Part shown: piece after piece, positions 7,546-16,593 of the stretch | Layout: the number at the start of each line of letters is the position of its first letter | Position numbering within the stretch: the stretch's first letter is position 1 | Assembly: GCF_900104665.1 (NCBI RefSeq) | Contig: NZ_LT629969.1 | Coordinates: 1,078,438 to 1,142,437 of the forward strand | Source: Traorella massiliensis | GTDB taxonomy: Bacteria; Bacillota_I; Bacilli_A; Erysipelotrichales; Erysipelotrichaceae | Reading direction: 5' to 3' | Length of the DNA: 64,000 nucleotides | Program-made: the position numbers and the translations under genes | The notes under the pieces: model-generated | The model's database searches: none | What the model was told of the DNA's origin: nothing | Seen by the model: only the letters and a program-made list of their open reading frames with translations

Positions 7546-8847
7546 CTATTCAATGACTTTATAGATCAAAGGTGCTTTTTCTACTTTATCAACACTCATT
7601 TCAAAGCAATCATAGAAATTCTTGATCCAGTCCTCATTTAACTCAGAATCGGTATGAATGGTAGCTAAAGAATCTCCTGCCTTAACATAATCGCCATCTT
7701 TTTTATGAAGAACGATTCCTACAGCATGATTGATCGTATCTTCTTTGACTGCTCTTCCAGCACCGATCTGCATTGCCAATGTACCAAGCTCTAATGCTTT
7801 AAGACGTTTCACATAACCTTCTTTTCTAGCTTGAATTTCAATTTGCATCTTTGCCTTAGGTAAAAGTTCCGGATGAAGAATTTGTTCAGGATTACCACCC
7901 TGTGCCTTTACCATTTCTACAAGTTTATTAAGGGCAGCACCATTATCAATATTTTTCTGAAGCATTTCACGAGCTTTTTGCTCACTTTTTGCTAGTTTGC
8001 CTTGCATCAGCATGATAGCACCCGCATTCATACATAATTCCTTAAAATCTTCAGGACCCTCATTTTTCAAAGTAGCAATCGCTTCTTCTACTTCTAAAGC
8101 ATTCCCAATAGCATTTCCTAAAGGCTGATCCATACTAGAAATCATAGCTCGGGTATCTTTGTTTAATTTTTTACCAATTGAAATCATCGTACGGGCTAAT
8201 TTCTCAGCATCTTCAGGTGTTTTCATAAAAGCCCCATCTCCAAATTTCACATCTAAAAGAATCGTATCTGATCCACTTGCCAGTTTCTTTGACATGATAC
8301 TTGAAGCAATAAGTGGAATTGAATCAACAGTCGCTGTCACATCACGTAAGCTATATAATTTTTTATCAGCAGGTACTAACTGTTTGGTTTGGCCAATGAT
8401 TGCTAAACCGATCTCATTGACCTGTTTTTTAAACTGTTCTTCATCTAAAGCTACCTGAAAGCCTTCAATTGATTCTACTTTATCCAAAGTGCCGCCAGTA
8501 TGTCCTAAACCACGTCCGCTCATTTTCGCAACTTTCAAACCGCAGGCTGCTACCATCGGGGCTAATGAAAGTGATGTTTTATCACCAACACCGCCTGTTG
8601 AATGCTTATCTGCTTTAATACCTGCAATATCGCTTAAATCGATCATCTCACCGCTATGCATCATTTCATCACATAACCAGGCAATTTCATCATCATTCAT
8701 TCCTTGATAATAAATTGCCATACATAAAGCACTCACCTGATAATCAGGAATGCTTCCATCTACATAACCTCTGATCCAGAAAGAAATTTCTTCCTGGGTT
8801 AACGCATACCCATCTCTTTTTTTCTCAATAATATCTACAAAACGCAT
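7546..8847 (-). CDS. pdp: Pyrimidine-nucleoside phosphorylase
   Basis: This 433-aa protein cleaves uridine, thymidine and deoxyuridine with phosphate to base and sugar phosphate. The family motifs KHSTGGVGDKTS and SGRGLGHTGGTLDK are intact, and the C-terminal alpha/beta domain (VKRLKALELG...) is present. Length matches the Bacillus Pdp (about 433 aa). It lies between folA (2 bp gap) and add, so thymidylate synthesis and nucleoside breakdown are co-transcribed. Confidence 0.95.
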   Translation of the reverse strand: MRFVDIIEKKRDGYALTQEEISFWIRGYVDGSIPDYQVSALCMAIYYQGMNDDEIAWLCDEMMHSGEMIDLSDIAGIKADKHSTGGVGDKTSLSLAPMVAACGLKVAKMSGRGLGHTGGTLDKVESIEGFQVALDEEQFKKQVNEIGLAIIGQTKQLVPADKKLYSLRDVTATVDSIPLIASSIMSKKLASGSDTILLDVKFGDGAFMKTPEDAEKLARTMISIGKKLNKDTRAMISSMDQPLGNAIGNALEVEEAIATLKNEGPEDFKELCMNAGAIMLMQGKLAKSEQKAREMLQKNIDNGAALNKLVEMVKAQGGNPEQILHPELLPKAKMQIEIQARKEGYVKRLKALELGTLAMQIGAGRAVKEDTINHAVGIVLHKKDGDYVKAGDSLATIHTDSELNEDWIKNFYDCFEMSVDKVEKAPLIYKVIE

Positions 8848-8849
8848 CT

Positions 8850-9323
8850 TTACGCTTCCTTTCTTTGCAGTGTTACAACACTGAATTGTTCATGCTGCTG
8901 AATATTTACAGTTTCAAATTCATTCTCATCAAATTCAGGAAAATATGTATCTCCTTCATATTCCTGATCAATGATACTAATGACCATTTTATCGACATAA
9001 GGTAATGCTTCTTTATAAACTTGTGCGCCACCAATGACCACTAATTCTTTATCATTATTTTTATATAGATCAATCACTTCTTTTATATCATGAACGATCT
9101 TGACAGATGCATCATGATACTCATAATTTCCTCGAGTCAGCACATAATGAAAGCGATGTGGTAAAGGCTTTTTAAAGCCTTCAAAAGTCTTCCGTCCAAC
9201 AAGCAGATCCTTATTTATCGTATATTCACGAAAATGTTTGAGATCTTCCTTGATATTCCATGGCATCCAACCGTTTTTACCAATCAAATGATTGACATCA
9301 TAAGCAACGATAAGCGAAATCAT
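8850..9323 (-). CDS. folA: Dihydrofolate reductase
   Basis: A 157-aa enzyme reducing dihydrofolate to tetrahydrofolate with NADPH. Visible features are the Met20-loop segment IGKNGWMPW, the acidic substrate residue in EDLKHF and the cofactor loops GRKTFEGF and VVIGGAQVY. The ATG at 9323 overlaps the thyA stop as ATGA with AGGGAAGGTG upstream, so the longer frame to 9353 is not used. Thymidylate synthase makes dihydrofolate, which this enzyme recycles, explaining the coupling. Confidence 0.95.
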   Translation of the reverse strand: MISLIVAYDVNHLIGKNGWMPWNIKEDLKHFREYTINKDLLVGRKTFEGFKKPLPHRFHYVLTRGNYEYHDASVKIVHDIKEVIDLYKNNDKELVVIGGAQVYKEALPYVDKMVISIIDQEYEGDTYFPEFDENEFETVNIQQHEQFSVVTLQRKEA

Positions 9324-10192
9324 ACGCTCACCTTCCCTCTGATCGCAGGCCATGGATCATAATCAACGATCTTAAAATCATCATATGTAAAATCATAAAT
9401 ACTTTTCACATCCGGATTCATGATCAGCTTTGGAAGTTTTCTTGGTTCTCTTGAAAGCTGGGTATTAATTTGTTCAAAGTGATCGCTATAAATATGCACA
9501 TCACCAAAAGTATGTATAAATTCCTTCGCTTCATAACCGCAAACTTGCGCAATCATATGTGTCAAAAGTGCATATGAAGCAATATTAAACGGTACTCCTA
9601 AGAACACATCTGCACTTCGCTGATACAACTGGCAGGACAAATATTTTTTATCAGAAGAAACATAAAACTGCATAAAGGCATGACAAGGAGGAAGTGCCAT
9701 ATCTTTGATCTGAGCTGGATTCCAGGCACTAATGATATGTCTTCTTGAAAAAGGATCATTTTTTAAATCATGAATCAGATTCTCTAACTGATCTACTCCA
9801 AAAAAATTACGCCACTGATGTCCATAAACAGGTCCAAGTTCCCCATATTTTTTTGCGAAATCATCATCATTTCTGATTTTTTCAATAAATTCATCTATGG
9901 TTTCGTTTTGATAATCCTTAGACTTTTTATACTTTTCATATGGCCATTCATTCCAGATACGCACATTGTTTTTGACTAGTGGCTGAATATTTGTACTGCC
10001 GCTGATAAACCATAAAAGTTCTAAAGCGATACCCTTAAAAAATACTTTTTTGGTTGTTAATAAAGGAAAACCTTCACGCAGGTCGATACGCATCTGATAA
10101 CCAAAACAAGATTTCGTTCCTGTCTGAGTACGATCCATCCTCATTTCGCCATTTTCCATGATATGTCTGCATAAATCCAGATATTGTTTCAT
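9320..10192 (-). CDS. thyA: Thymidylate synthase
   Basis: A 290-aa ThyA-type enzyme making dTMP from dUMP and methylene-tetrahydrofolate. The catalytic Cys is in [10 protein letters not shown]; the phosphate-binding RRH and the [17 protein letters not shown] segment are intact. The start at 10192 has GGAGGA eight bases upstream and overlaps the preceding stop by 4 bp; upstream in-frame codons lie inside the neighbouring gene. Confidence 0.96.
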   Translation of the reverse strand: MKQYLDLCRHIMENGEMRMDRTQTGTKSCFGYQMRIDLREGFPLLTTKKVFFKGIALELLWFISGSTNIQPLVKNNVRIWNEWPYEKYKKSKDYQNETIDEFIEKIRNDDDFAKKYGELGPVYGHQWRNFFGVDQLENLIHDLKNDPFSRRHIISAWNPAQIKDMALPPCHAFMQFYVSSDKKYLSCQLYQRSADVFLGVPFNIASYALLTHMIAQVCGYEAKEFIHTFGDVHIYSDHFEQINTQLSREPRKLPKLIMNPDVKSIYDFTYDDFKIVDYDPWPAIRGKVSV

Positions 10193-10887
10193 AACTGTCC
10201 TCCCAATTCTACTATTTCTTCTTTTGTTAAGCTTCGCCATTCTCCAGGTCTTAATTTTTCATCTAATTTTAGAGAACCAAACTGTACTCTTTTTAAATAA
10301 GTTACTTCATTGCCGACATAATGAAGCATTCGCTTGACCTGATGAAATTTACCTTCCTGAATCGTTAAATAAATTTCATCCACACCAATACGTTCAACTT
10401 TTCCCGGCTGATAAGTTTCATCTTTTAATTTTATGACATCCTCAAGAGAGGCAATCATTTCTGTAGTGACTTCTTTTTCACATTTCACATAATACTTCTT
10501 ATCAACATGATATTTTAAAGAAAGCAGACGATGTGCCAAAGCTCCATCATTACTGATCAAAAGCAATCCTTCCGTATCTTTATCTAACCTTCCTACCGGA
10601 AATACATCATCTTTTAATGGAATATCAAAACACTCTAAAACAGTCTTATCTTTTCGATCAGTGGTTGCGCTAACGACCCCTTGGGGTTTATTCAACATAT
10701 AATAAACATATTTCTGATAGATAACTTCTTCATCATCTAATAATATAATGTCTATATTTTCATCAACTTTCAGATCATCTTTTTTTACGATAACGCCATT
10801 CACTTTTATTCTAGACTTACGTATAAGCTCTTTGACTTCTTTACGTGTTCCTATATTGGCATGTACAAGATATTTATCCAGTCTCAT
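10189..10887 (-). CDS. rRNA pseudouridine synthase, RsuA/RluB/RluE family
   Basis: This 232-aa protein has an N-terminal S4 RNA-binding domain ([15 protein letters not shown]...) and an RsuA-type catalytic domain with the active-site Asp in [13 protein letters not shown]. It likely isomerises a uridine of 16S rRNA. The start overlaps the flippase stop by 4 bp. In Bacillus a similar gene (ytzG) sits next to ytgP, as here. Which uridine is modified cannot be read from the sequence. Confidence 0.88.
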   Translation of the reverse strand: MRLDKYLVHANIGTRKEVKELIRKSRIKVNGVIVKKDDLKVDENIDIILLDDEEVIYQKYVYYMLNKPQGVVSATTDRKDKTVLECFDIPLKDDVFPVGRLDKDTEGLLLISNDGALAHRLLSLKYHVDKKYYVKCEKEVTTEMIASLEDVIKLKDETYQPGKVERIGVDEIYLTIQEGKFHQVKRMLHYVGNEVTYLKRVQFGSLKLDEKLRPGEWRSLTKEEIVELGGQL

Positions 10888-12572
10888 CTTCTTTTCAGCT
10901 TTCTTAAAATCATTTTTAAATCAATATGGAAGAGTTGTTGCGGCAGCTGGAAAAAGTATGTCAGAACCACATAAACACCTAAAACGATCATTCCTTCCAA
11001 TACAAGAAGCGGTATCATTTCAATTCTTCCAAAACGAGTAATATCTCCAAAAATTGCATAAAGTCCCAAGTATACAAAACTTGTCAGTAACAAACAGCAG
11101 CACATAACCAATATCTTTCGAAGCGTATAATGCCAATTGATCTTATACTGACGATTAAGATAGTAGACATCCATTACAATAATAGTCAGATAAGAAAGTA
11201 AATTGGACATCGTAGCCCCTGCCATTCCAAAAATCTGAACACAGAAAAATAATGAAACAAACTTGACAATAGCACTCACAGCAAGAGAAATCAATGGTTC
11301 CTTACGAAGCCGGCATGCAATCAAAAGAGAAGTAAATAATGGTGCGATCGTTCCAAAGATAGCATCAATGACTCGATAACGCATCAAATAATTCTCATAG
11401 TCGAGCTGCTGGATCGTAGCCACTACTTGCCCCATCCCATCTGTCATTGAAAGAGTTGGATTTCCAAATAAAAGATACATTACTTCTTTGGAAAAGAAAA
11501 ACAAACAGAATGATAAAGGCAGTACGATATAAAGCACAGATTCCAATGTATCCTTAACATGCTTACAAACCTGTTTTAAATTTTTGCTTTCCAGTGCTGT
11601 TGTAATATAAGGGATCAAGGATGCACTAAATCCGACAGCTAAAATTTGTGGTATGGCAATAATCTTTTTTGTATGCATTGCTATGATAGTACCATATATA
11701 TAATTACTTAAATCAGCATTCATTCCTGTTGATTCTAGCGCCCTTGAAAAGAACATCAAATCAATCATATCTTGAGAATACGCTACAATTGAAGATACAA
11801 AATAAGGAATAGCAATAATGATCAATTCTCTTAGCAATAACTTAGGATTATTATTGGACAGACGTTCTTGCGTTGCTGCCAATGCTTTCATTTCTTTGGT
11901 TTCTTCTTTATCATATTTATAAATATGTAAAAGTGCGCAAATAGCTGAAACCGTCGCAGAGAAAACAGCAAAATATACAGCCCAGATCTGATCTCTATCA
12001 AAAATATAGACTGCGATTGCTCCGGCTCCCAAAAGAAAGAATACTCTTACAAGCTGTTCAAATACCTGAGAGAATGCATAAAGCTCCATTCTTTTTAAAC
12101 CTTGGTAAAATCCTCGATAACCACTTAATACAGGTACAAAAAACAAAGCAAAGGAAATAATGATCAAAACATTTTTAGTGATTTGAATATCCTCTGCACT
12201 GCTCCCTTTTGCAAGAATAAGTTCTGCCAGCTGACCACTAGTCAAAAGCACAAAACACATTCCGGCAAACCCTAAGGCCATCATCAGCCCTAAAGAAAGT
12301 TTTTTAATCAATAAAGCTGTCTTATAATCCTTTACGTTATAATATTTTGCTACCATCGTCGCAATAGCAAAAGGAATCCCTGCTACCGATATATTTAAAA
12401 GATAAGAATATATGTTATAAGCATAACCATAGAATCGAATATTCTGGTCTCCGGCAATCATATTAAATGGAATAACATATACTAACCCTAACACTTTAGA
12501 GAGAAAGACTCCAGCACTAGAGATCAGTCCGCCAAATATGATTGACTGCTTGCGATTTTCATTCATTGCCAT
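10884..12572 (-). CDS. ytgP: MOP-superfamily flippase, YtgP/SpoVB type
   Basis: A 562-aa polytopic protein with about 14 membrane helices, of the polysaccharide-transporter branch of the MOP exporters. Bacillus YtgP (a MurJ-type lipid II flippase) and SpoVB are the nearest relatives by layout. The neighbouring RsuA-family gene supports the YtgP assignment, hence a likely role in moving lipid II across the membrane. The gene overlaps the lipoprotein gene by 14 bp; either of two ATG codons (12572 or 12566) could start it. Confidence 0.8.
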   Translation of the reverse strand: MAMNENRKQSIIFGGLISSAGVFLSKVLGLVYVIPFNMIAGDQNIRFYGYAYNIYSYLLNISVAGIPFAIATMVAKYYNVKDYKTALLIKKLSLGLMMALGFAGMCFVLLTSGQLAELILAKGSSAEDIQITKNVLIIISFALFFVPVLSGYRGFYQGLKRMELYAFSQVFEQLVRVFFLLGAGAIAVYIFDRDQIWAVYFAVFSATVSAICALLHIYKYDKEETKEMKALAATQERLSNNNPKLLLRELIIIAIPYFVSSIVAYSQDMIDLMFFSRALESTGMNADLSNYIYGTIIAMHTKKIIAIPQILAVGFSASLIPYITTALESKNLKQVCKHVKDTLESVLYIVLPLSFCLFFFSKEVMYLLFGNPTLSMTDGMGQVVATIQQLDYENYLMRYRVIDAIFGTIAPLFTSLLIACRLRKEPLISLAVSAIVKFVSLFFCVQIFGMAGATMSNLLSYLTIIVMDVYYLNRQYKINWHYTLRKILVMCCCLLLTSFVYLGLYAIFGDITRFGRIEMIPLLVLEGMIVLGVYVVLTYFFQLPQQLFHIDLKMILRKLKRR

Positions 12573-13086
12573 CTACTACCTCTTCACCTACAAAATCATC
12601 ATAATTTGCATTAATAATAAAATATACATAATTGTCTGTCTGATTTTTATCTTTGTAAACAACAAGACAATTCAATACAAATGCTTTTTCACTGCTAATA
12701 CCGCTGATACCCATTCCTTCATAATATCCTTTTTCTACATTTACCTGATTAGGTATCATATTATATACCGTATCTTCAAATATACCAATACTTGGAGCTA
12801 CTTGAGTTTCATTAATTTCTTCGAGATTCGCCCCGATCATTTGAACATTGCTCATAGCAACTCTTGGATTAGATATTTTGACAGTATAAGTATAACCTTC
12901 TTCAGTCTGTTCCATCTGAAAGTCCCAGTCAAACGGTATATTTGTGGAAATCTGCTTTGAATTGTCAATTAGCAGCTCCATAAAGTTTTCATATTTTTCG
13001 TTATATTGCTGTTCACTACCGCCCATAGACTGAAAGCAGCCGCTTAGCAAAAGTGTCAAACACAATAACATTCCTATTTTTTTCAT
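12559..13086 (-). CDS. Predicted lipoprotein, unknown function
   Basis: A 175-aa protein with a lipoprotein signal peptide ending in the lipobox LLSGC, so it is probably anchored outside the cell by a lipid-modified Cys. The mature part has no motif I recognise. It leads the operon that continues with the flippase. A probable sigma-A extended -10 promoter lies at 13104-13109. Confidence 0.75.
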   Translation of the reverse strand: MKKIGMLLCLTLLLSGCFQSMGGSEQQYNEKYENFMELLIDNSKQISTNIPFDWDFQMEQTEEGYTYTVKISNPRVAMSNVQMIGANLEEINETQVAPSIGIFEDTVYNMIPNQVNVEKGYYEGMGISGISSEKAFVLNCLVVYKDKNQTDNYVYFIINANYDDFVGEEVVDGNE

Positions 13087-13103
13087 GACAACACCTCGTC
13101 AAC

Positions 13104-13111
13104 ATTGTATC
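13104..13111 (-). promoter_or_regulatory. Extended -10 promoter for the lipoprotein operon
   Basis: The minus strand reads TGATACAAT, a TG-extended -10, about 18 bases before the lipoprotein start codon. No good -35 is seen at 17 bases, which extended -10 promoters tolerate. Confidence 0.4.
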
Positions 13112-13136
13112 ACAATTGCCTGCTAAATGGTATAAG

Positions 13137-13169
13137 AAAAGATCTCTTGCTTTTTCAAGAGACCTTTTC
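13137..13169 (-). terminator. Intrinsic terminator of the dpa-cse60-DUF1540 unit
   Basis: AAAAGGTCTCTTG and CAAGAGATCTTTT form a long near-perfect stem with a small loop and a TTTTC tail on the minus strand, between the DUF1540 gene and the lipoprotein gene. Confidence 0.75.
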
Positions 13170-13183
13170 AACAGTCAATGTTT

Positions 13184-13342
13184 CTAAGATTTTATGCGAA
13201 AGGAAACACATTCTGTTTCATGTGTACAATTGGCACTTGTACAACGATCACATCCCACACTGATTTCATGAGCATCACAGATTTTCTGGTTATTGAAAAT
13301 ACAGGACATGACCGAACAATTGATTTTTGTTTTCTTTTCCAT
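13184..13342 (-). CDS. DUF1540 cysteine-rich small protein
   Basis: A 52-aa protein with the DUF1540 pattern: six cysteines in C-x4-C ... C ... C-x2-C-x4-C ... C order within residues 9-45, likely a small metal-binding fold. The start at 13342 follows GGAGGAAAAAC; a frame reaching 13393 would overlap the upstream gene. Function is unknown. A CATACTA promoter directly upstream suggests forespore expression by sigma-F/sigma-G. Confidence 0.75.
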   Translation of the reverse strand: MEKKTKINCSVMSCIFNNQKICDAHEISVGCDRCTSANCTHETECVSFRIKS

Positions 13343-13359
13343 TGTTTTTCCTCCATAAC

Positions 13360-13389
13360 TAGTATGCCGTTTAAATGCATCTTTATTCT
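13360..13389 (-). promoter_or_regulatory. Candidate sigma-G/sigma-F promoter of the DUF1540 gene
   Basis: On the minus strand AGAATA (13384-13389) and CATACTA (13360-13366) are separated by 17 bases; the first differs from TGAATA by one base and the second is exact. The -35 overlaps the stop codon of the Cse60-like gene. Confidence 0.6.
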
Positions 13390-13550
13390 TCATAGAGGAT
13401 CAATACGCTAAAACAATAAATCTGTTCATCATTGTTTTTAAAACATGCATTTGAAAATTTTATATCTATGACCTTTTTATTTTCAATAAAATCATTCACT
13501 GCTTGTGTTAAATCATTTTCATGTTGTTCATCGATACATTTTACTTTCAT
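13383..13550 (-). CDS. Sporulation protein Cse60-like, 55 aa
   Basis: A short gene encoding 55 residues that begins MKVKCIDEQHENDL and ends EQIYCFSVLILYEE. The acidic start, the central VIDIKF and the C-terminal YCFSVLILY match the Cse60 family of small Bacillus sporulation proteins as I remember it. It lies 22 bases after dapA, inside the dipicolinate cluster, which supports a spore role. The ribosome site is weak. Molecular function is not known. Confidence 0.72.
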   Translation of the reverse strand: MKVKCIDEQHENDLTQAVNDFIENKKVIDIKFSNACFKNNDEQIYCFSVLILYEE

Positions 13551-13572
13551 AAACAAACCATATCACAACAAA

Positions 13573-14433
13573 TTAAAATATTTTGTCATAATTTTGATCA
13601 ATCTTTGTTTTTGCTTCATAACTAATAGCAGTCATAGGCAGACGCAGTACATTTTCACATTCATTTTGTTGACTTAAAAGATATTTGATACAGATGGGAT
13701 TCGACTCTAAAAAACAAAGATGAGCAAGCTTTTTAAAAAAGATATCTAATTCGCTTACATCTCTTCCCTCTTCGATTCCTTTAAAAAATTCCATCATCTT
13801 TGTAGCTGTGAAATGAGCAATCACACTTACGACCCCGCTCATACCGCTCATCATTCCTTCTAAAAGATAATCATCATTCCCGCTAAGCACCTCAAAATCT
13901 GTGGTTGCATTTAAGATTTCTTTTACCATTTCTAAGTCTTTAGAAGCCTGTTTTAAGGCTACAATATTTTTATAGTCATTGGCTAGTTTGATAACGGTTG
14001 CTGCACTTAAGGAAACACCACATCTTGATGGTACATTATAAAGTATGATTTTCTTTTTTGTTTCTGTTGCAAGTGTTGAAAAATGTTCATATAAGCCAAA
14101 TTGGGTAGGCTGATTATAATATGGTGTCACTATTAAATAACCGTCAAAGTCCATATCTTCACTTAGTTTCAATAAGCGCATAGAATCACATGTATTACTG
14201 CTTCCTATACCAAAATAGATTTCACAGCGACGTTCGCAAAGGTGGATGACATGTTCCAATAAAGCAATCTTCTCATTTTCACTACAGGTAGGACTTTCGC
14301 CTGTTGTTCCACATACGATAAAGCCTTCTACGTTCTCATCTAAAAGGCGAAGAATGATTTTATCAAGGGCTGGATAATCAATATCATTCATGATCGTAAA
14401 AGGAGTAATAAGTGCTACATATAATTTTTTCAT
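13573..14433 (-). CDS. dapA: 4-hydroxy-tetrahydrodipicolinate synthase
   Basis: A 286-aa DapA-family aldolase that condenses pyruvate with aspartate semialdehyde. The pyruvate loop CGTTGESPT, the catalytic Tyr in LYNVPSRCG and the Schiff-base Lys in VALKQASKD are present. It follows dpaB with a 4-bp overlap. Because its product is the precursor of dipicolinic acid, this copy probably feeds spore DPA; whether another dapA exists for lysine and cell wall cannot be seen here. Confidence 0.92.
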   Translation of the reverse strand: MKKLYVALITPFTIMNDIDYPALDKIILRLLDENVEGFIVCGTTGESPTCSENEKIALLEHVIHLCERRCEIYFGIGSSNTCDSMRLLKLSEDMDFDGYLIVTPYYNQPTQFGLYEHFSTLATETKKKIILYNVPSRCGVSLSAATVIKLANDYKNIVALKQASKDLEMVKEILNATTDFEVLSGNDDYLLEGMMSGMSGVVSVIAHFTATKMMEFFKGIEEGRDVSELDIFFKKLAHLCFLESNPICIKYLLSQQNECENVLRLPMTAISYEAKTKIDQNYDKIF

Positions 14434-15008
14434 ATTTTTTTCTCCCTTAATATCGGCTGAATCTGTTTCGATTCAAAGGCTGATCCTAATGCGTCTTTAA
14501 GTAATGTGAAATCACTTGTGCAGCTATTTGGTTTTAACTCTGGAGCATCCTGATAAAACGGCAGCACATAAAAATGTTTCATATTGATCATTTTCATGAC
14601 ATTAACACCGCTGATGCCCAATATATCGTTACTTGCAATTCCTATCAAAACATTTTTTTGATTTCGCACCATTGCTTTTGCACATAAAGCTACCGGACAA
14701 TCATAAGCACCATGTACGATTCTTGAAAGTGTATTTGCACTGCAAGGTGCAATAACCATTAAATCAAAAATATTAGAAGGGCCAATCTTTTCAGCTTCTA
14801 CAATACTGGTTATGATCGGCATATCTGTTAATCGCTGACATTGTTCCATCAAATCCTTAGCTGTTGAAAAACGAGTATCTAATGTTGTAACATTTTGAGT
14901 AAATACAAAGCTTAATTCATATTCATCATTTAATTTTTCTAATTCATTCAGAACCCGCTCATGATTACAAAAAGAACCGCTGATTCCTACTAATAATTTA
15001 TTCTTCAT
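14430..15008 (-). CDS. dpaB: Dipicolinate synthase subunit B (SpoVFB)
   Basis: A 192-aa flavoprotein-like protein of the SpoVFB/DpaB family. It has the Rossmann-like start KLLVGISGSFC and the segment VIAPCSANTLSRI typical of the UbiX/DFP-like fold. With DpaA it oxidises the DapA product to dipicolinic acid in the mother cell. It overlaps dpaA by 11 bp and dapA by 4 bp. Confidence 0.93.
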   Translation of the reverse strand: MKNKLLVGISGSFCNHERVLNELEKLNDEYELSFVFTQNVTTLDTRFSTAKDLMEQCQRLTDMPIITSIVEAEKIGPSNIFDLMVIAPCSANTLSRIVHGAYDCPVALCAKAMVRNQKNVLIGIASNDILGISGVNVMKMINMKHFYVLPFYQDAPELKPNSCTSDFTLLKDALGSAFESKQIQPILREKKI

Positions 15009-15765
15009 ATAAAATTTCCATAAGTGTATCCTGCATTACATGTGCAGCACTTTGTGGTGAGAACATTGCAGGCAAAGGTCCTGCATGAACGATACGACAG
15101 CGTCTTTGACGAAGCAGTACCTCATTGAAAGCTGCACTTCTTACAAGATTGATGATTAGATTCTCATCCATTTTTCGAATCATTAAATCATCTATGATAT
15201 TTGTAATTGAAGTATTAATAATGATTGAAGAAGGTTTTAACCCTAGATATTCATCAACGCTTATAAACTCATTGCTATCTTCCATTACTGTTCGGCGAAT
15301 GACCCGGACTTGAATACCTACTTTTTTTAATAATTCATAAATCGCCTTTCCGCTATGTCCGTATCCGATCAAATCTACATCCAGATCCAATAAACCTTGA
15401 TTTGTATGATCTAAAAGTAAAAATAAGACACCCTCAGCAGTTAATTTTGAATTCGCCTGAATAAATGTTTCGTATGAATTTAAATCAATTTTTCTAAAAG
15501 GAAGTTCTTTTATTTTAGGTGTCATATTTCCGCATATAATAGTACCATCTGCTTTTAACATATCAAAAAACTCAACAGGACACTTCATATCTACGCCACG
15601 AATCACCATGCATCCATCTTCTTTCCATCCAGACATTGGCAGTACCATGGCATCAAATTTCATTCTTAAAATGGTAAAATCATCCAGAAGAATACATTCC
15701 ATCTTATTTTTAAGGTACTGATAAACCATGTTCATGCGTGTATCACTATTTAAAATTGCAAGCAT
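14998..15765 (-). CDS. dpaA: Dipicolinate synthase subunit A (SpoVFA)
   Basis: A 255-aa protein of the SpoVFA/DpaA family with a C-terminal NAD(P)-binding Rossmann region beginning at DLIGYGHSGKAIYELL. It forms the dehydrogenase part of dipicolinate synthase. AAAGGA eight bases before ATG 15765 decides the start; a GTG at 15771 is closer to that site than is usual. The family is normally about 290-300 aa, so this copy is rather short. It leads dpaA-dpaB-dapA. Confidence 0.92.
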   Translation of the reverse strand: MLAILNSDTRMNMVYQYLKNKMECILLDDFTILRMKFDAMVLPMSGWKEDGCMVIRGVDMKCPVEFFDMLKADGTIICGNMTPKIKELPFRKIDLNSYETFIQANSKLTAEGVLFLLLDHTNQGLLDLDVDLIGYGHSGKAIYELLKKVGIQVRVIRRTVMEDSNEFISVDEYLGLKPSSIIINTSITNIIDDLMIRKMDENLIINLVRSAAFNEVLLRQRRCRIVHAGPLPAMFSPQSAAHVMQDTLMEILYEE

Positions 15766-15783
15766 AGCCACATCCTTTCAATA

Positions 15784-15792
15784 TAAAGTATG
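15784..15792 (-). promoter_or_regulatory. Possible sigma-K -10 box before dpaA
   Basis: The minus strand reads CATACTTTA, an exact fit to the CATAnnnTA -10 of sigma-K, which drives spoVF in Bacillus. I do not see a good AC-type -35 at 16-17 bases, and the leader would be only about 14 bases. Confidence 0.3.
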
Positions 15793-15852
15793 CTCATTTA
15801 CATATTATGCGACACCAGAAAACAAATAATCTGTCTTTTATCCTATAATCAA

Positions 15853-15882
15853 GAAAATGATTTTGTAACCAAAATCATATGC
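15853..15882 (-). terminator. Terminator-like hairpin left of the remnant region
   Basis: ATGATTTTG and CAAAATCAT form a nine-pair stem around GTTA, followed by TTTTCTT on the minus strand. It would stop transcripts coming out of the gene-poor stretch at 15883-16569 before they reach dpaA. Confidence 0.6.
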
Positions 15883-15946
15883 AAATAAGCAACTCCCTAT
15901 CTGCATACCCACCTGCCTTTCTAGCGGCGTGGTTCCACCGGCACCT

Positions 15947-16156
15947 TCACATCTCCTTCTTTTGCTCCTCTCTGAAGCGTAAGGCATTGGCGAAATGCTC
16001 CAGTGTCAGCTTATTATTTTTTTCTGGCAGGATTCCATCCCTTTGCCATGCTTCCATCTTCCAGTGAATCGCATGACTGCCGGGTCCTGCTTCTTTTCTA
16101 TCTGAACAGGCATAAATAGGGGGTTTATCATAAGACCCTTTGCGAGTATGAAGCTC
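15947..16156 (-). pseudogene. C-terminal gene fragment of unknown origin
   Basis: A 69-codon open stretch with no usable start codon upstream. It reads like the end of a real protein (KPPIYACSDRKEAGPG ... KLTLEHFANALRF, ending REEQKKEM), with a helical, charged tail. I do not recognise the family. It follows the intron-like RNA region directly, and the surrounding DNA has more G+C than the neighbouring genes. It is probably a leftover of a mobile element. Confidence 0.4.
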
Positions 16157-16569
16157 TCACAGGGTCATCGCTATATCCTTTCTGACATGCCAACCACCAA
16201 CACATGAATGTTCCTATTTGCTCATCCAATTCACTCTAGTAAATAGTATATAGACTTCCCGCTTTTTCGCACGGTCGTCAAACATCCCTGCCGCCTATGT
16301 AGTTCACACTATATTTCGGCCTGCCAGACCATCTATGGACCTCTCGGTTTCCCACAACTCCTTCGCACACTTCCTCACGAAAGTGCACTAATTTAGATTT
16401 TCTGTCTTGCATTGGAACTCAACAGAGTAGGACTTGCACCTACGTGACACCTTTCTTTTCAAAGTTCGTATACTCCGTTTATACACCGTATCGTAAGTAG
16501 AACTTCTAATAAGAAAGAAAGCTCAACCATGCCTGTACATGTTTGAACTATAGCGACTGCCTGTCGCAC
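16120..16569 (-). ncRNA. Probable 5' remnant of a group II intron (class C-like)
   Basis: Read on the minus strand, this begins GTGCGAC directly after the T-run of the tyrS terminator. GTGYG is the usual group II intron 5' end, and class C introns insert behind terminator hairpins. Downstream are segments arranged as in domain I of class C introns: AGGTGCAAGTCCTACTCTG, then GGTCTGGCAGG, GTGTGAACTACATAGG and a GGATGAG segment. No reverse transcriptase and no domain V (GAGCCG...GGTTC-type hairpin) is present, so it would be non-mobile. The 3' limit is uncertain. Confidence 0.5.
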
Positions 16570-16572
16570 AAA

Positions 16573-16593
16573 AAATCGCACGATGTGCGATTT
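16573..16593 (-). terminator. Intrinsic terminator of tyrS
   Basis: AAATCGCAC and GTGCGATTT form a nine-pair stem with a three-base loop, followed by TTT. It overlaps the tyrS stop codon, and the intron-like sequence starts within a few bases of it. Confidence 0.8.

Noticed and set aside
12538..12960. Plus-strand 140-codon frame opposite the lipoprotein gene
   Set aside because: It is rich in Ile, Phe and Tyr as expected from reading an AT-rich gene backwards, and the minus-strand lipoprotein with signal peptide explains the region.
15920..15950. GGTGGAACCACG segment resembling a T-box core
   Set aside because: It lacks the TGGTACCACG core, a following terminator of the T-box kind, and any downstream synthetase or amino acid gene.
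15850..16570. Possible IscB/IsrB-HEARO RNA element
   Set aside because: No PLMP, RuvC or HNH motif is present in the reading frames, and the class C group II intron layout behind a terminator fits better; not excluded without a covariance search.
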